DNA of 64,000 nucleotides, from NCBI GenBank assembly GCA_036346225.1, contig JARFIW010000113.1, positions 25,361 to 89,360 of the forward strand. The letters are read 5' to 3'. The position numbers and the translations under genes were made by a program. The notes below the pieces were generated by a model, which worked only from the letters and a program-made list of their open reading frames with translations, was not told the DNA's origin and made no database searches. The DNA is from Platerodrilus igneus (taxonomy: Eukaryota; Arthropoda; Insecta; Coleoptera; Lycidae). Positions 42,725 to 55,159 of the stretch are shown one piece after another; the first letter of the stretch is position 1, and the number at the start of each line of letters is the position of its first letter.

Positions 42725-44041
42725 TTATATTACGTACCTAGACGTAACCGAAAAGGGCGTAGAAATTTATAAGGTTAGGAAACGCACGGGTCTGACAAAA
42801 AGAGAAAGGGTGATTGAAGTAGGGACCCGCACAAATCACAATTATAAAAAAAATAGAACCAAAGAAACGTACAAGTACCAAGTTAACTACCAAAAGCGGA
42901 GAGTGGGAGGGATTCACATAAAATACCCAAAAGAACATCGCTAACGATTTTCTATTAACAGCAACAATAAAAAAGGATCCTATACAGACAAGCAAAAGAA
43001 ATAAATTAAGAGTTACTATTTAAAAGCAAACAATTATATTATACGGACAATTTAGTAATTTAGATACGAAGTGTGCATCTCGTATTTTACATAAAAAAAC
43101 TAATCAGTAAAAAATAACCGCTTGAGAGCTTTCGACAAACATTTTTAAAATTGTACATAATAGCTTTTGAAAAATAAACTAATCAGTAAAGAAAATAAAA
43201 CTTGTGCATTCTTTTGACAAGCTTGTTTAAAAATGGTACATCGCACCTGTAGAGCGATTCTAATATTGATTTGCAACAACAGAAAATAGTCCTACAGTTT
43301 CTAGTTTCTTTTCAAGTAACTACACCAAACACTGACAAAGAATAGTCCCTTGATATACCCAGAAAGAAGACAAGTCATATACCTGCACGTGTCGGAATAC
43401 TTAGCTTGCACACCACCGGAAAGAATACAGCAGAGCATCGCCACGGTAGTCGGGATCTATTTACCCTGTTACCACAAAGGCACCAGCAATCTACAAGTAA
43501 AAGCGGTTGGTCTGGAGCAAAGAACAGTCGGGTTTACATAAAAACAATTTGTCCTACAGCTAAGAGCTAAAAAGAGAATCTTATTAGCATGGGTAAGCAC
43601 GGAAGAACATACCAATTCACCCAAGATTTTTACTACTTGTCGAACAAAAAAAAACGTGCATCGCTCATGAAGTACTAGGACGAGTAATGTAAAAATACCG
43701 CAAATCACGAGCTGCAGAATCAAATTGAAATTTGATTAATTACCAGAATTCTGCATTCAATTCCCGCGTTATCAACCACACAAATGTGATTAAAAACTCC
43801 ACACAAGCTTTATCAGTGAAGTATGAGCCATTATTGCAACGAGTACTGACTATGTATCTTATAGCGAAAAATTTTCTAACTCGCAGCAAATGGGTTTAAA
43901 TAAAATTATAATAAATCGTACTTATTGTAGGAAAGTCTAATATACAGGGTGTTGCTTGAGTATTGAAAGCAGAATCTTTGTGAATGTGGAAGGAAATAAA
44001 GAGGGTACGGTTTAATACATCGTCGGAAGGCGAATGTAACA
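42725..44041 (-). repeat. LTR C of the tandem array (shared by units 1 and 2)
   Basis: About 1.32 kb, the 5' LTR of unit 1 and 3' LTR of unit 2. The minus strand starts TGTTACATTCGCC directly after a run of nine G. It lacks a ~60-base stretch present in LTR B near 38220-38290. Confidence 0.78.
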
Positions 44042-44055
44042 ACCCCCCCCCACAG
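44042..44055 (-). promoter_or_regulatory. Candidate polypurine tract, unit 2
   Basis: The minus strand reads GCTGTGGGGGGGGGT immediately upstream of the TGTTAC of LTR C. It is a strong purine tract in the exact place required for plus-strand priming and supports minus orientation for the array. Confidence 0.65.
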
Positions 44056-44949
44056 CAAAATTAAAGCTCGGAGTTGGAAAACAAAAGTAACAAAGCCGGT
44101 AGTATAGTACTTAATAAAAGCAAAAACAAGAAAAATTCGTCTGAGAAAATTCAAACAAAAGTAAGAAAAAAATCAACAAAATCAGCTGATATCCGGCTCG
44201 AAAAGCCCATATACCATAATAGCATGAACCAAAATGAAATTCGCTTAAAAAACTACAATAAACATTCAAAACTAAAAACAGAATTTTCACCCGACTCGAA
44301 GTCCAAGGTACGCGAAGCCAAAAGTAAAAAGAACCACAGGGAAAGATAGGTAGGCAGTAGCAATGAACGAGAGCAAAGGTAGAGCGGCATCAACACTGCC
44401 AAAGTCGTCACAGGACCGATACTTCAGCAGAAAAAAAAAACAGTAGAGCCTTCAACCTCATACGACGATTGGTTCCTGAAGAAAACCCAAAAGTAAAGAA
44501 AAGAAGCGAGAAAGAAAACCAACAGTAATAGCCAAAACAAAACAATAACTGTCAAGCCCCCAAAATAAACCAGGGAACAACAAGAATGCTAAATAGAAAA
44601 AAATTAAAGTACTTCAAACTGTGGTACCAAAGAATCGCATCAAACGAAGAACCTAAGAAAACAATTGCTAACTAGGCCTATAGTTGACTAAGTCGTGGTT
44701 TCCGAAAAAAAGAAAAAAAAAGGACTCGAAAGCACCTACCATAGAAAGTGAATAGAAAATCAAAAAGAGACGGCACAAAGACCGACAAAAAGTAAGACCA
44801 CCCACCGGAAAAATGAGAGGAATGTGGAACGAAAGGAAGAACGGGGAAAAAAAGGAAAAATCAAAAACAACAACACCAAGCAACAAGTACAAGTACCACA
44901 TTAAAAAACCCTAAGAGTAGCACAAAAGAAAATAAAACAGAATCCCAGT

Positions 44950-45520
44950 GTAGTTATGTATGAGTATGTGAAAGAGTGTGTATGTGTGTGCGTAGATGTA
45001 TGTGTAAGTGTGTGCATGTGTTTGTGGGTGTGTGTGTGTGGGTGAGTGGGTGTGTGGGTGGGTGGGTGTGTGTTGAACCGCTTTAGTCACCTCTTACGAC
45101 AGGCAGGTCGTACCGTGGTAATATTCTAATCCCAGACCCACACGGGATTTGCGGTACAAAAAGAAAACGAAAGAAAGGACAACCAAACCGAAATGTGTGT
45201 GTGTGTGTGTGTGTGCGGGTTTTTGTATGAAGTGTGTGTGTGTATGTGTGTATGTGTTAAATCGCTTTAGTCGCCTCTTACGATAGTCAGGTCGTACTAT
45301 GGGGCTATTCTATTCCCGGACCCACACGGGGTTGGGGTACAAGAAGAGCACGAAAGAAAGGAGAACCAAAAAGATATGTGTTTGGGTGTGTGTGAATGAA
45401 GTGTGTGTGTATGAAGTGTGTGTGTGTATGTCTCGGACCGCTTTAGTCTCCTATTAAGACAGGCAGGTCGTACTGTGGGAATATTCTATTCCCGGATCCA
45501 CACGAGGTGAGTGAAGGAAA
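44950..45520. repeat. GT microsatellite interleaved with three conserved modules (unit 2)
   Basis: Same layout as 39300-39835. Conserved blocks start near 45076, 45259 and 45436, each following a (GT)n-rich stretch. The first (GT) stretch here includes GGGTGGGTGG interruptions. Confidence 0.85.
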
Positions 45521-45910
45521 GAAAGAAAACTTACCAAATACGAAAGTAAATAAAGGAATCGTAAAGTTCAACAGTCAAATCCTATGGGGAGCATAAGGAT
45601 CTGGGGCGTGAGGACTAGATATTGAGCTAAATACGTTTGTGCCGCCAACAGGAAAACGGAACGAGGGCAAAACATTAGGTTTTCGCCGACATATATCTTC
45701 AGGTTCTGAATTACTATAGACTATTGTCTGCCTCTTTTAGGCAGATTCTTGCAAAACAGGAACAAAAGGGGGAGTAGTAGTTGTGGCACGCGGTTCTGGA
45801 GGTGGTGACGAGTGTGGAGGTAGTTGTGGTTGTCGTGATTTAGAAAACTCAGAACTCGTCACACAACGAAGCCATTTGTTTTTAGGATTAGTTGCAGGAA
45901 AGTTAACGGT

Positions 45911-46500
45911 CGAAAAGGAACATCATGGACTGTGAAAATATCAACGGCAGAGAAAATAAAAGCATTAGCTGTAAAAGAATCAACCGTACAGAGAGAAACA
46001 CAATCAGTGAACACTTCATTTACGTTGGATAAAGGGGCAGAAGCAGATAAAATTTTATCGACTTTAGACAACGGAACAGAATCAGTAGATCTTCAACAAC
46101 ATTAGATAAAAAGAATCAAACAGAATTTTTCAACATGAAGTAAAAGAAATTCGTAACATTGGAAAAAGAAGTAAAAGCAATTATATCTTCATCGAGAGTA
46201 AATGGAGGAACAGGAACTTCTTCAACAGTAGATAAAGGGACATCGGCTAGAACTTCCTCGACCTTAGATAAAAGAACAGAAGCAAGTAGAATTTTGTCAG
46301 CATGAGATAAAAAAGTACAATCAAGAATTTCGTCAATATTAGAGAAATGAGTAAGAGCAGGTAACGTTGGATCAAAGTCCGATAAAGAAGTAGAATCAAG
46401 TAAGACTTACTCTATGTTAGACAATAGAGTAGAAACAGGCAAAACTTCAGCCACAATAGGAACGGCATTCTCGACAACAGTAGCGACAGGCATTAACGAT
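45911..46500. repeat. 39-bp (13-codon) tandem repeat region, unit 2
   Basis: Nearly identical to 1-600. Small A/G-run differences change which frames are open: a 102-residue + frame in copy A is lost here, while a minus frame at 45859-46071 shows LSNVNEVFTDCVS-like units. This frame sensitivity argues against relying on either strand's open frame. Confidence 0.65.
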
Positions 46501-47091
46501 ATCGGTTTATTAATATTGAAAGATCCGTACCCCTGAAACAGGGCCGTCATACACGTGAAATAGTCAGTAATGATTTTTGCTGAATCCTGCTGTCTATTGC
46601 AGATATCATCAAACGGTCTTATTCCCACATCAGTTATTTTGTATACGAATAAAAGAAATAGTGGGAAATAACTAAATAGAAACTAGAAATAGAGCGCCAG
46701 CATTTTTAAAGGACTAGAATTATTGGCGAAAACACTAGTCCAGTAATTCGGAGAGAAACAAAAATTAAGGGAAACTGCTATGTAATATAAAAAAAATACC
46801 AAGAAAACAAATTAATAAGATTTCAAAAGTAACGCCGAAAATCCAAAACTGGTTTCACGGAGGATATTGTCGGGACGAACGTTGAGTATAGGATATCAAG
46901 GACGAACATAAAGAGAAAAGAATAAGCAGTATCAGGTCGACAAAAGCGGGTAATGTAGGAAATTAGGCAGTACAAAAAAAATCGGGCCTGAAGTAAAGCA
47001 AAATAAAATCGGAGCAAAAGCTAAGCAAAACAAAATTGAGCCAAACGTTAAGCAACACACAACCGGGGCTCCACGTCAGGGCGTCAAAATT

Positions 47092-48467
47092 TATATTACG
47101 TACCTAAACATAACCAAAAAGGGCGTAGAAATTTATAAGGTTGAGAAACGCACGGGTCTGATAGATAGAGGAATCCCGATTAAAGTGAGGACCCGCACTA
47201 ATCACAATTACAAAAAAAATGGAACCAAAGAAACGTAGAAATATCAGGCTAACTACCAAACGCGGAGACTGGGGGAATTCACATAAATACCAAAAAGCAC
47301 ATCGCCAACGTATTTGTATTAACAAAAAGAATAAATAAAGGATTCTATACAAACAAGCAAAAGAAGTAAACTAAGTGCTACTATTTAAAAGCAAACAATT
47401 ATATTATTCGAACAATTTAGTAAGTTAGATACGAAGTGAGCATCTCGTATTTTAAATAAAAAACTAATCAGTAAAAAAATAAACGTGTGAGAGCATTTAA
47501 TAAACATTTTAAAATTGTACATAATACCTGTTGAAAAATAAACTAATCAGTAAAGAAAATAAAACTTGTGCGCTTTTTGACAAGCATGTTTAAAAATGAC
47601 ACATCCCACCTCTAGAGCGATTCTAATATCGATTCGCAGCAACAAACAATAGTTCTACAGTTTCAAGTCTCTTTTCACGTAACTACACCAAACGCTGAAT
47701 AAGAATAATCCCTTGATATACACAAAAAGGAAACAAGTCATATACCTGCACGTGTCGGAATACTTAGCTTGCACACCATCGGAAGAGAATCAGCACAGCG
47801 TCGCCATGGTAGTCTGGAACCATTTACCCTGTTACCATAACAGCACCAGCAATCTACAGGTAAAAGCAGTTGGTCTGGGGCAAAGAACAGTCGGGCCTAC
47901 ATAAAAACAATTTGGTCCACAGTTAAGAGTTAAAAAGAAAATCTTATTAGGATGGGTAATCGCGGAAGAACTTACCGATGATGCACCCAAAATATCCACT
48001 ACTTGTCGAACAAAAAAGCGTTGATCGCATTGAAGTACTAGGACGAGTAATGTAGAAAAATACCTCAAAGTACGAGCTGCAGAATCAAAGTAAAATTCGT
48101 TTAATAACTTGAATTCTATATTCCATCCACGTGTTATCAACAATACAAATGTAATTAGAAACTCGACACAAGCTTTATCAGTAAAGTATGATCCATTATT
48201 GCAACGAGTCTATAAGTTGGTGTAGTATAGAAAGTAATTATGCTCTATCGGAATATGTATCAAGCCGAGGACACTTAAAACAAGGTACTGACTATGTAAC
48301 TTATAGCTGAAACTTTGGGTTTAAACGAAATTATAATAGAACGTACTTATTGTAGGAAGGGTTAATATATAAAGGGTTGTTTGAGTATTAAAAGCAAAAT
48401 CTTTGTGAATGAGGTAAGGAAATAAAAACGGCACTGTTTAATACATCGTCGGAAGGCCAACGTAACA
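47092..48467 (-). repeat. LTR D of the tandem array (5' LTR of unit 2)
   Basis: Nearly identical to LTR A (1185-2558) and more diverged from B and C. A candidate primer site is at 47061-47073. To its right is the same T-rich flank as copy A, marking the outer edge of the array. Confidence 0.75.
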
Positions 48468-51263
48468 AGATACTTAAAAAGGGTACTGATTAATTATTTT
48501 CTGTTAGCGGAGACTTAGTTGTATCACGTAAACCCTACGGAATGTTTTGAATAAATGTTATTTTTTCCGCAAGTTGGTTTTCTTTGTGTAACATGTTTGT
48601 TCTAAAAATCTTGTAACGAAAGCATTCTCTCTTGGGGCTTATTTTTTCTTCGTTTCTGACCCACACCACTCTATAACCTTTTAGCTAGAATGGCATTCAC
48701 TCCTTTGGATTTTTTTTTGATTTCTTGCGGTACTCGGTACGTGCTATTTTCTTTGCTATTACTACCTTCTATCTTATCTGAACGAATTATAGTAATAAAA
48801 TTTGACATGCCCAACGTAGAGACCCGATTTTTGAAACCGTGTTTTTTACTTAAGGTTTCTCCAATTTCCTTGTTTGGAAACCTCTATTCTTTTACTTAAT
48901 GTTTGGCTCCGATTTGAAAAACCTCACTTTTTACTTAACGTTTCTCGTCGTATTATGGAAAGATCTATTTTTATTTAATGTTTGGCCCTGAATCTTTGTA
49001 CACATCCCGTTCCATTTCAATAAAAAATTTTGTTGTGTCCGTTTTATTGTTTCGTTAAATTGAGATTCTCTATAGAGTTTTGGTTTACGTCGAATTATCG
49101 AAATTTTCCTTTCGAAGATAATTTTAATGCTTCCCATCGAAAACCCGGACGCCGAATTTCTTTCTGCTCGCCGGTTTGTTTCTAGTACTTTTTTTCTTAT
49201 TTAATTCTTTACCTTTTGTTGCAAGTTCCTCCTAATTTGTTTTATGGTTCGTTGAAATTTTTTGTTGATGTGAGTCCTTGTTGGTTTGCGGTTGCCAGTA
49301 ACTGGTTATTTTTTATTCTCTAGTTATTGTTATTCATGGTGGCACATTGACGACGCATTCATGTGAACAATTTGCGCGAAACAGAGCTGCAGTTTTTTGT
49401 ATATATATTTTGTTTTTAATTATAAGTTCTTTCTTTTCCGTTGTATGTTTTGTTCTGAGTGTGAATGAGTGAATGTTTATATATTTTTTTCTATTTATTT
49501 CAGGTTTTTTTGTTACTTTAGCTATAGGTATAAGACCCTGCCCACTCGCCGCCTGAGCACGGACTTTCTTTGCCTTTCTTTCTCTTGATTTTTTTTTAAT
49601 GTTATGTCAATGTACGTAGCAGAGTTAAAAATACAAACTAATTATTATTTTTTAAGCACAGATGTGTTTGAAGAACATTGTAAACAACTTTATTTTTATG
49701 GACTTTAGTCAACACTGACATAAAAGGAACAATTTGATATAGACAAATTAGTGTATTGCCCGTGATTTTTATTATAAACTAATTGTAATTGGATGGATGT
49801 TTGTCTGAGGTCATAGATGGTTTTGGAATGGACGATGACTGTTGATTGTAAACATAAAGTCAATGTGTTCTAAAATATAAAATAAGGAAATTTCGAAAAT
49901 TCCTCTACTCTTTTATCTTTGATATTATTTGGAATGATTCCAATAATTGCATAGAAAAAAAGTACAATTTTAAAGGATAGATACCTTAAGGAAATAATTG
50001 AACAGTTCTGCATGATGAAAATTGAGATGAAGGGTATAAACGTGGTTGCAGAAACTGTTGGTTGTATTAGAAATGAAAACTTCAGAATATACATGAACTT
50101 ATTTTACAGGCAGATTGTTATAATCAGGTATTTCAAAAGACTTTTTGTAACAATTAGAATTATGAAAATTTGGCGTTTTTAATGATTCCTTCCAACAATT
50201 TATTTTAATTTTAAGAAGAATTTCATGAATAGTTATGGTACTATTGAATATAATTTGTAGGTCAATCAACAAATTCATTAATGTTGAAGAATTTTTGAAT
50301 ACATTGGTAGAGAGAATTTCTTGCTTTTAAACTATAATTTGATGTGACAAAGAATTAATATATGATAACTGTTAAGGTGTTTTAAAGTTTATGTTAAGGC
50401 GTGTTAAAGCAGCTTTTAGAGTTAACTTTTCAACATTCCTTATTTTCGCTACCTGCACCCTTCCATTCCTATATAGCGCAAGGTGCGGTATTAAACAGTG
50501 ACAGTCACGAGTGTTGTTCAGACTTTTGGTTCGAACCGCAAGTGCACCCGTAATCAACAGAAGCGCGAATGCGGTGTTTTCATAGTGGGTGTGTGAAACA
50601 AAGCATTGCACATCATCAATCAAACATCAATCATTCATTACAGTCCGCTATAAACATTTTGGAATGGTTCATGACATATGGTAATGTCATAGTAGCAGAT
50701 AAGACAGTAAGTGCTAATATTAGTTTATTTACACGCTGTATATCGTACATTAATTGATCCTTCGTGCTCAGACCTTATCCTTCATGATGTTCAATTCTTG
50801 AAGTGTCTTTGCAATAAATCCTAATCATTAATCGTATTTAATCCTCATTGTTTCATTACATTTTCGTGATTACCTTTGATAACTACTAATGTTTAGTGTA
50901 ACTATAATTTTATTCATTCAGTCATAATTATATTCATTTAATTAAAGTTGAGGTATTTATTACAAAGCTTCAAAACGTTGGTATGTACAAAGATGCCCCT
51001 TGGATATAACGGAATATTGTAGAATAAATGCTAGTTTTATGTCCTATTTCGAAAGAATTCTTATGCAGGTAGCTTTTAAGGGTTGTGGTTTTAGAATTGC
51101 TTTGGCACCAGACACACAAATCACATCTGTTGCAAACATTTATATCCTGAGGTTTGAAAGCTTTTAAGAAAGTGAACATATTTTTACTGTTTGGTTTGGT
51201 TTTCAGGAAATTCTAGTCGGCAGATTTACAAGGTTTGGTTATTGGTATTTTAATTGAAGTCGT
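48468..51263. other. T-rich spacer and BEL leader, copy 2
   Basis: Duplicate of 2559-5345, with slightly longer T runs. It includes the ~40-bp tandem repeat (about 48840-49010), the TATA-like element, and the candidate leader donor and acceptor (about 50704 and 51207). No gene recognised. Confidence 0.6.
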
Positions 51264-52031
51264 ATGACTCAATTTAGAATTTCTATGGATCGTCTAATAT
51301 TAGACATGAAAGATGCTGTCAATAGGATTTCACAATTACTGGTCAGTACGGATAAATTGGAAAAGACTCGTGAAAATTTGGTTGCAATAAAATTGTTTAC
51401 AAAAGCCGCCACGGATATCATACAAGAAGCTGATATGTCTTATCATGCATGTATTTTCGATGAAGAAAATGCAGAAAGCATTCAGGAAATTGGATCGCTT
51501 CGTGTCGAATTGGATAAAATTCTATTGTCGATTAAAATTTGTAATGCTCAGTTTGAAAGCATGTTTGAGTCATCGGACATTAAACCTCAACATTCATTTG
51601 AAAATAGGTCTGGATCGCCTACTGGTCTTAGTGGTGTTGCAAATATCAGATTGCCGCGTGTATCAATAAGTAAATTCACTGGAAAGTTTTGTGATTTTAA
51701 CACTTATCATAGTATGTTTAAGAATTTAGTTTATGATAACCAGAATTTACTACCCATTGAAAAATATTTCTTCTTACTGGACTCTCTTGATTCAAATTCG
51801 AAAAATCTTATTCGTCATTTGGCTGCCACAAATGAAAATTTTGAAACTGCTTATTCAATTATCGTTCAGCGTTACGAGTGTCGTCGTTTATTGGCAAAAA
51901 CATACCTTTCAGCGTTAGAAAATATTTCTAAAGCTCAATCTAACTCACATGTAGAATTAAGAGAATTACTGAATTGCTTTGTAGAAAATTTGGCTGGTTT
52001 GCGTCAAATGAAAATTGATTTGTTGATTTGA
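51264..52031 (+). CDS. BEL/Pao gag N-terminal part (copy 2)
   Basis: 255 residues from ATG 51264 to a stop at 52029-52031, longer than in copy 1 because the A run near 51899 keeps the frame through LLAKTYLSALENISK. It holds the capsid-like core. The stop comes from the shared frame change at TTGATTTGATTC, after which the same protein continues in another frame. Confidence 0.78.
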   Translation: MTQFRISMDRLILDMKDAVNRISQLLVSTDKLEKTRENLVAIKLFTKAATDIIQEADMSYHACIFDEENAESIQEIGSLRVELDKILLSIKICNAQFESMFESSDIKPQHSFENRSGSPTGLSGVANIRLPRVSISKFTGKFCDFNTYHSMFKNLVYDNQNLLPIEKYFFLLDSLDSNSKNLIRHLAATNENFETAYSIIVQRYECRRLLAKTYLSALENISKAQSNSHVELRELLNCFVENLAGLRQMKIDLLI

Positions 52032-53785
52032 TTCTTTTCAATATGTTATCAAAAAAATTGGAGGTCGATTTGCTTAAAACGTTCGAGTTGGAAAATATTC
52101 AGGATATTCCAACATTCGAACAATTGAAATCGTTTGTTGAAAAGCACTGTAAGGCACTAGAAATCAGCAGTATGGTGCTAGCAGATAAACATCTCAAATC
52201 GTCAAGTAAGAATGTGGACTGGGAAAAACGCCCTAATGCGGGTTCAAAATCACAATCTCATACGTCTTTAGTGACTACGTCAAAGATAAATAAATGCTTG
52301 TTGTGTGATGCGACACATTATTTATATCAGTATAAAGTGTTTCTTGGGAGGTCACCCCAGGAACGTTATGCTTTTGTTAAAGGAAAAGGGTTGTGCATTA
52401 ATTGTTGCATGGATTCACATCATGTTAGCAATTGTAAATCAAAGAAGTTGTGCAAAAGGTGTTCAAAACCCCACAATACTTTGCTGCATTTTGGAAACTC
52501 AGCAGTACAGACTGAGGATGTCACTTCTTCTGTGTCTGTGGTTTCACCATCAACAGTTTTATCGTCTTCTTCAGCTCCTCAATTGGAACCTAGCTACACT
52601 GCCAGTAGTAGTTTATTTTCGGCACGATTGTCAAATACGGTCACCTTGTTAGCTACGACTAAAGTATCCGTTTATGATGGGTTTGGAAGAGTTCAAACTG
52701 TAAGAGCTGTATTGGATAATGGCAGCATGGAGAGTTTCATGACTGACTTATGTCGTCAACGTTTGGCTTTGAATAAATCAAAAGTTTCAGTAAAGGTGGA
52801 AGGACTGGGACTATCGGCTGCTCAGGTTTCAGGTACATTGTCATGTAAAATTCGTCCTAGAAGACAAAGAAACCCTCAATATGATGTGGATGTTTTTGTT
52901 CTCCCGGAGATTTGTGGAAAATTACCTACGGTACAGTTACCATCAAATAATTGGTCGCATACGTCTGACTTAAACTTAGCTGACGAAGATTTTGATAAAC
53001 CCGGCAAAATAGATATGTTGCTAGGGGCAAATATTTTCGCTCATATTTTGATGAATGAATCTCGTGTGGGTTCGTTGGATAAACCTGTCGCTATAAAGAC
53101 AACATTGGGTTGGATACTGACAGGAAAACTTGTTTCTCCTGCTTCTTCATGCACCTCGTTATGTGCTATAGTGGAACCATTGGATTCTAATATACGTCGC
53201 TTTTGGGAACTAGAAAACATTCCAGACTCGTCTAGGGTGAGCTCGGCGGAAGAAGCGCGCGAAAGGCATTTTGTTGAGACTCGTGCTAGAGAGGAGGGTG
53301 GTCGTTTTGTGGTCCGGTTGCCGTTCAAAGGCCCAGAGCCTGTTTTTGTCGATTCTCGGGAGATCGCCATTCATAGATTTCTTTCATTGGAGCGACGTTT
53401 GGAAAAAGATTCTCATTTATATAATTCATATCGTGAATTTATGCAAGATTACATTGAGAGTGGTCATATGACACTTTGTTCAAAATTGGGTCAAAAATCA
53501 ATAGATGGTGTGTCAGAATACTACATACCTCATCATGCCGTTGTCAAACCAGAGAGCGCAACAACCAAACTCAGAGTGGTTTTTGATGCTTCGGCTTCTG
53601 CGCCTATTGGTGGTTTGTTAAATGAACATTTGTTAGTTGGTCCTCCGTTGCAGAAAGACATTATGGTTTTGTTGCTGCACTTTCGTCAACATGCTGTGGT
53701 ATTCACTGCTGACATCAAACAGATCTATAGGCAAGTTTTGGTTGCGCCAGATCATCGTCAATATAAAAATAATTTGGAGATTTAA
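52028..53785 (+). CDS. BEL/Pao gag zinc-knuckles, protease and N-terminal RT (copy 2)
   Basis: A 585-residue frame without interruption. Residues 90-155 form the Cys/His array (CLLCDATHYLYQ, CINCCMDSHHVSNC, CKRCSKPHNTLLH). Residues 215-345 form the protease with LDNGS in place of LDSGS and the MLLGANIF segment. From about 470 onward the RT fingers follow with KLRVVFDASASAP and FTADIKQIYRQ. It ends at 53783-53785 after YKNN because of a short A run; copy 1 keeps the frame there. The true start lies upstream in gag, since the frame begins mid-protein. Confidence 0.82.
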   Translation: MILFNMLSKKLEVDLLKTFELENIQDIPTFEQLKSFVEKHCKALEISSMVLADKHLKSSSKNVDWEKRPNAGSKSQSHTSLVTTSKINKCLLCDATHYLYQYKVFLGRSPQERYAFVKGKGLCINCCMDSHHVSNCKSKKLCKRCSKPHNTLLHFGNSAVQTEDVTSSVSVVSPSTVLSSSSAPQLEPSYTASSSLFSARLSNTVTLLATTKVSVYDGFGRVQTVRAVLDNGSMESFMTDLCRQRLALNKSKVSVKVEGLGLSAAQVSGTLSCKIRPRRQRNPQYDVDVFVLPEICGKLPTVQLPSNNWSHTSDLNLADEDFDKPGKIDMLLGANIFAHILMNESRVGSLDKPVAIKTTLGWILTGKLVSPASSCTSLCAIVEPLDSNIRRFWELENIPDSSRVSSAEEARERHFVETRAREEGGRFVVRLPFKGPEPVFVDSREIAIHRFLSLERRLEKDSHLYNSYREFMQDYIESGHMTLCSKLGQKSIDGVSEYYIPHHAVVKPESATTKLRVVFDASASAPIGGLLNEHLLVGPPLQKDIMVLLLHFRQHAVVFTADIKQIYRQVLVAPDHRQYKNNLEI

Positions 53786-54044
53786 TTCTTCGGATCCTAT
53801 CAGGGATTATCGGTTGAACACCGTCACTTATGGAATGACCTCGTCTCCATTTCTAGCATTGAGGGTCATTCAGGAATTAGCTCAAGTGGAGTCAGCCACA
53901 TTTCCGCGTGCTGCTGAGGTGTTGGCATCAGATACTTACGTTGACGATGTTGTGAGTGGTTGTGCTTCTGTGGAGGAAGCAAAACGTTTAATTTTCGAAT
54001 TAAGTCAAATTTGTGCAGCAGGAGGTTTTACGTTGCGTAAATAG
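53760..54044 (+). pseudogene. BEL/Pao RT palm region (copy 2)
   Basis: Continues RT in the next frame: IIWRFNSSDPIRDYRL, VTYGMTSSPFLALRV, the catalytic DTYVDDVVSG (about 53930-53957) and GGFTLRK, ending at the shared TAG. The open frame technically starts earlier, at 53637, but those first residues are out-of-frame text. Confidence 0.82.
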
Positions 54045-54128
54045 AACAGCAACGTCAGCAAGGTTCTTGAAGGATTACCAGAATCGTCTTGTTATCCGAC
54101 AACTTCTAGTTTTGAAGATTCAAATAAT

Positions 54129-54683
54129 TTGTCACAAAAGATTTTAGGTTTGCAGTGGAAACCCATAGGGGATTATTTCTTTTATCACGTTAATCCTATT
54201 TCAAAGGATTGTACGAAGCGCAGTATGGTGTCTGAAGTAGCCAGAATTTTCGATCCGTTGGGGCTACTTACTCCTTTAGTATTTTTTGCCAAACATTTAA
54301 TCCAATATTTGTGGATATTGGGTTTGGATTGGGACGAAAGTCCTCCATTAAATATTGTATCAAAATGGAAAAATTATTTGGAACAATTGTCAGAATTATC
54401 GAAACTCGAGATCCCTCGATGGATTTTATGTGTTGATTACAAAAGTATACAGGTTCACGGTTTCTGTGATGCTTCGGAAGCAGGCTATGCAGCCACTGTT
54501 TATTTTCGAGTCGTCGACACAGTTGGAAACATTAAAGCTTCATTGGTGTGTGCCAAATCTCCTACTAATCGCATTTCTTTGCCTCGTTTGGAGTTATGTG
54601 GTGCACTACTGTTATCAAATTTGGTAGATTTTGTTCGGACTACTTACAAAACACAATTGTCGTTCGATAGTATTTATGCCTGA
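54129..54683 (+). pseudogene. BEL/Pao connection domain and truncated RNase H (copy 2)
   Basis: 184 residues with ILGLQWKP, ARIFDPLGLLTPL, VHGFCDASEAGYAA and SLPRLELCGALLL, ending at the shared TGA in place of the Trp before CDST. Identical in content to copy 1. Integrase and 3' LTR are absent; the Gypsy 3' LTR begins about 210 bases later. Confidence 0.82.
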
Positions 54684-54894
54684 TGCGATTCAACCGTTGC
54701 ACTCGCAATGGATAGAATTTTTGTCCAAGTTGTGGAAAACTTTAAAATTACAGTATGAAATGCATGTCTTTTTTATGAAATGTACACTTACATTTTCTGG
54801 ATTCGACATATACATTTACTACGATGGTCATGTGCAACTGGTTGTTTTATAGTTCATTTAGTTATAAATATGTAACTTTTTGTTTTAATTAGAT

Positions 54895-55159
54895 TGTTAT
54901 AGAATTTCTACTTTTTGGTTAATTATGCAGAGGGTGGCTTCAGTTAAGGTGATATAGATCCAAACAGTGTTACCAAAAAGAGTTATATAAGCACGCGGAC
55001 TAGTCTCGGGGTCTATTCCTACGGAGGCATGAGATGGGGAGGTCTTTTATTAATTAACTTGTCTTTATAAAATTTTAGGGCGCCACTACGTCACAGACAT
55101 AAACACCAAAAATAATCTCGTTAAGGAAAGACGTAGATAAACCTTAAGAGAATCAACTT
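54895..55159 (-). repeat. Gypsy 3' LTR (copy 2)
   Basis: Same 264-265 base unit as 8972-9235, with one extra T near 54912. Its 5' partner is not present, because the block is cut at 58702. Confidence 0.82.

Larger units (their letters stand above)
44042..47091 (-). mobile_element. Internal region of unit 2 (short form, gag segment deleted)
   Basis: Collinear with unit 1 but without the ~985-bp gag-like segment and without the SINE. It has the microsatellite/module cluster at 44950-45520 and the 39-bp repeat region at 45911-46500. From 45911 onward it is the beginning of the second copy of the 12.8-kb duplicated block. Confidence 0.78.
37081..48467 (-). mobile_element. Tandem LTR-internal-LTR-internal-LTR array of a non-autonomous LTR retrotransposon
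   Basis: Three homologous ~1.3-1.4 kb segments (37081-38481, 42725-44041, 47092-48467) alternate with two related internal regions (38482-42724 and 44042-47091). Each LTR's high-coordinate end reads TGTTAC on the minus strand. Internal sides carry a polypurine tract (38482-38498, 44042-44055) and a primer-site-like motif (about 42700 and 47061). The internal regions show gag-like knuckles and a 13-residue repeat but no protease, RT or integrase, so the family looks non-autonomous. A shared LTR between two units is the product expected of unequal recombination between LTRs. Confidence 0.75.
51264..54850 (+). mobile_element. BEL/Pao LTR retrotransposon, 3'-truncated, copy 2
   Basis: Same organisation and same 3' truncation as 5346-8930, but only one private frame break is obvious (about 53770, two A fewer than copy 1). 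The three disruptions shared with copy 1 are at about 52027 (frame), 54041 (TAG for Trp) and 54681 (TGA for Trp). They must predate the duplication or the splitting of haplotypes. Confidence 0.9.
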
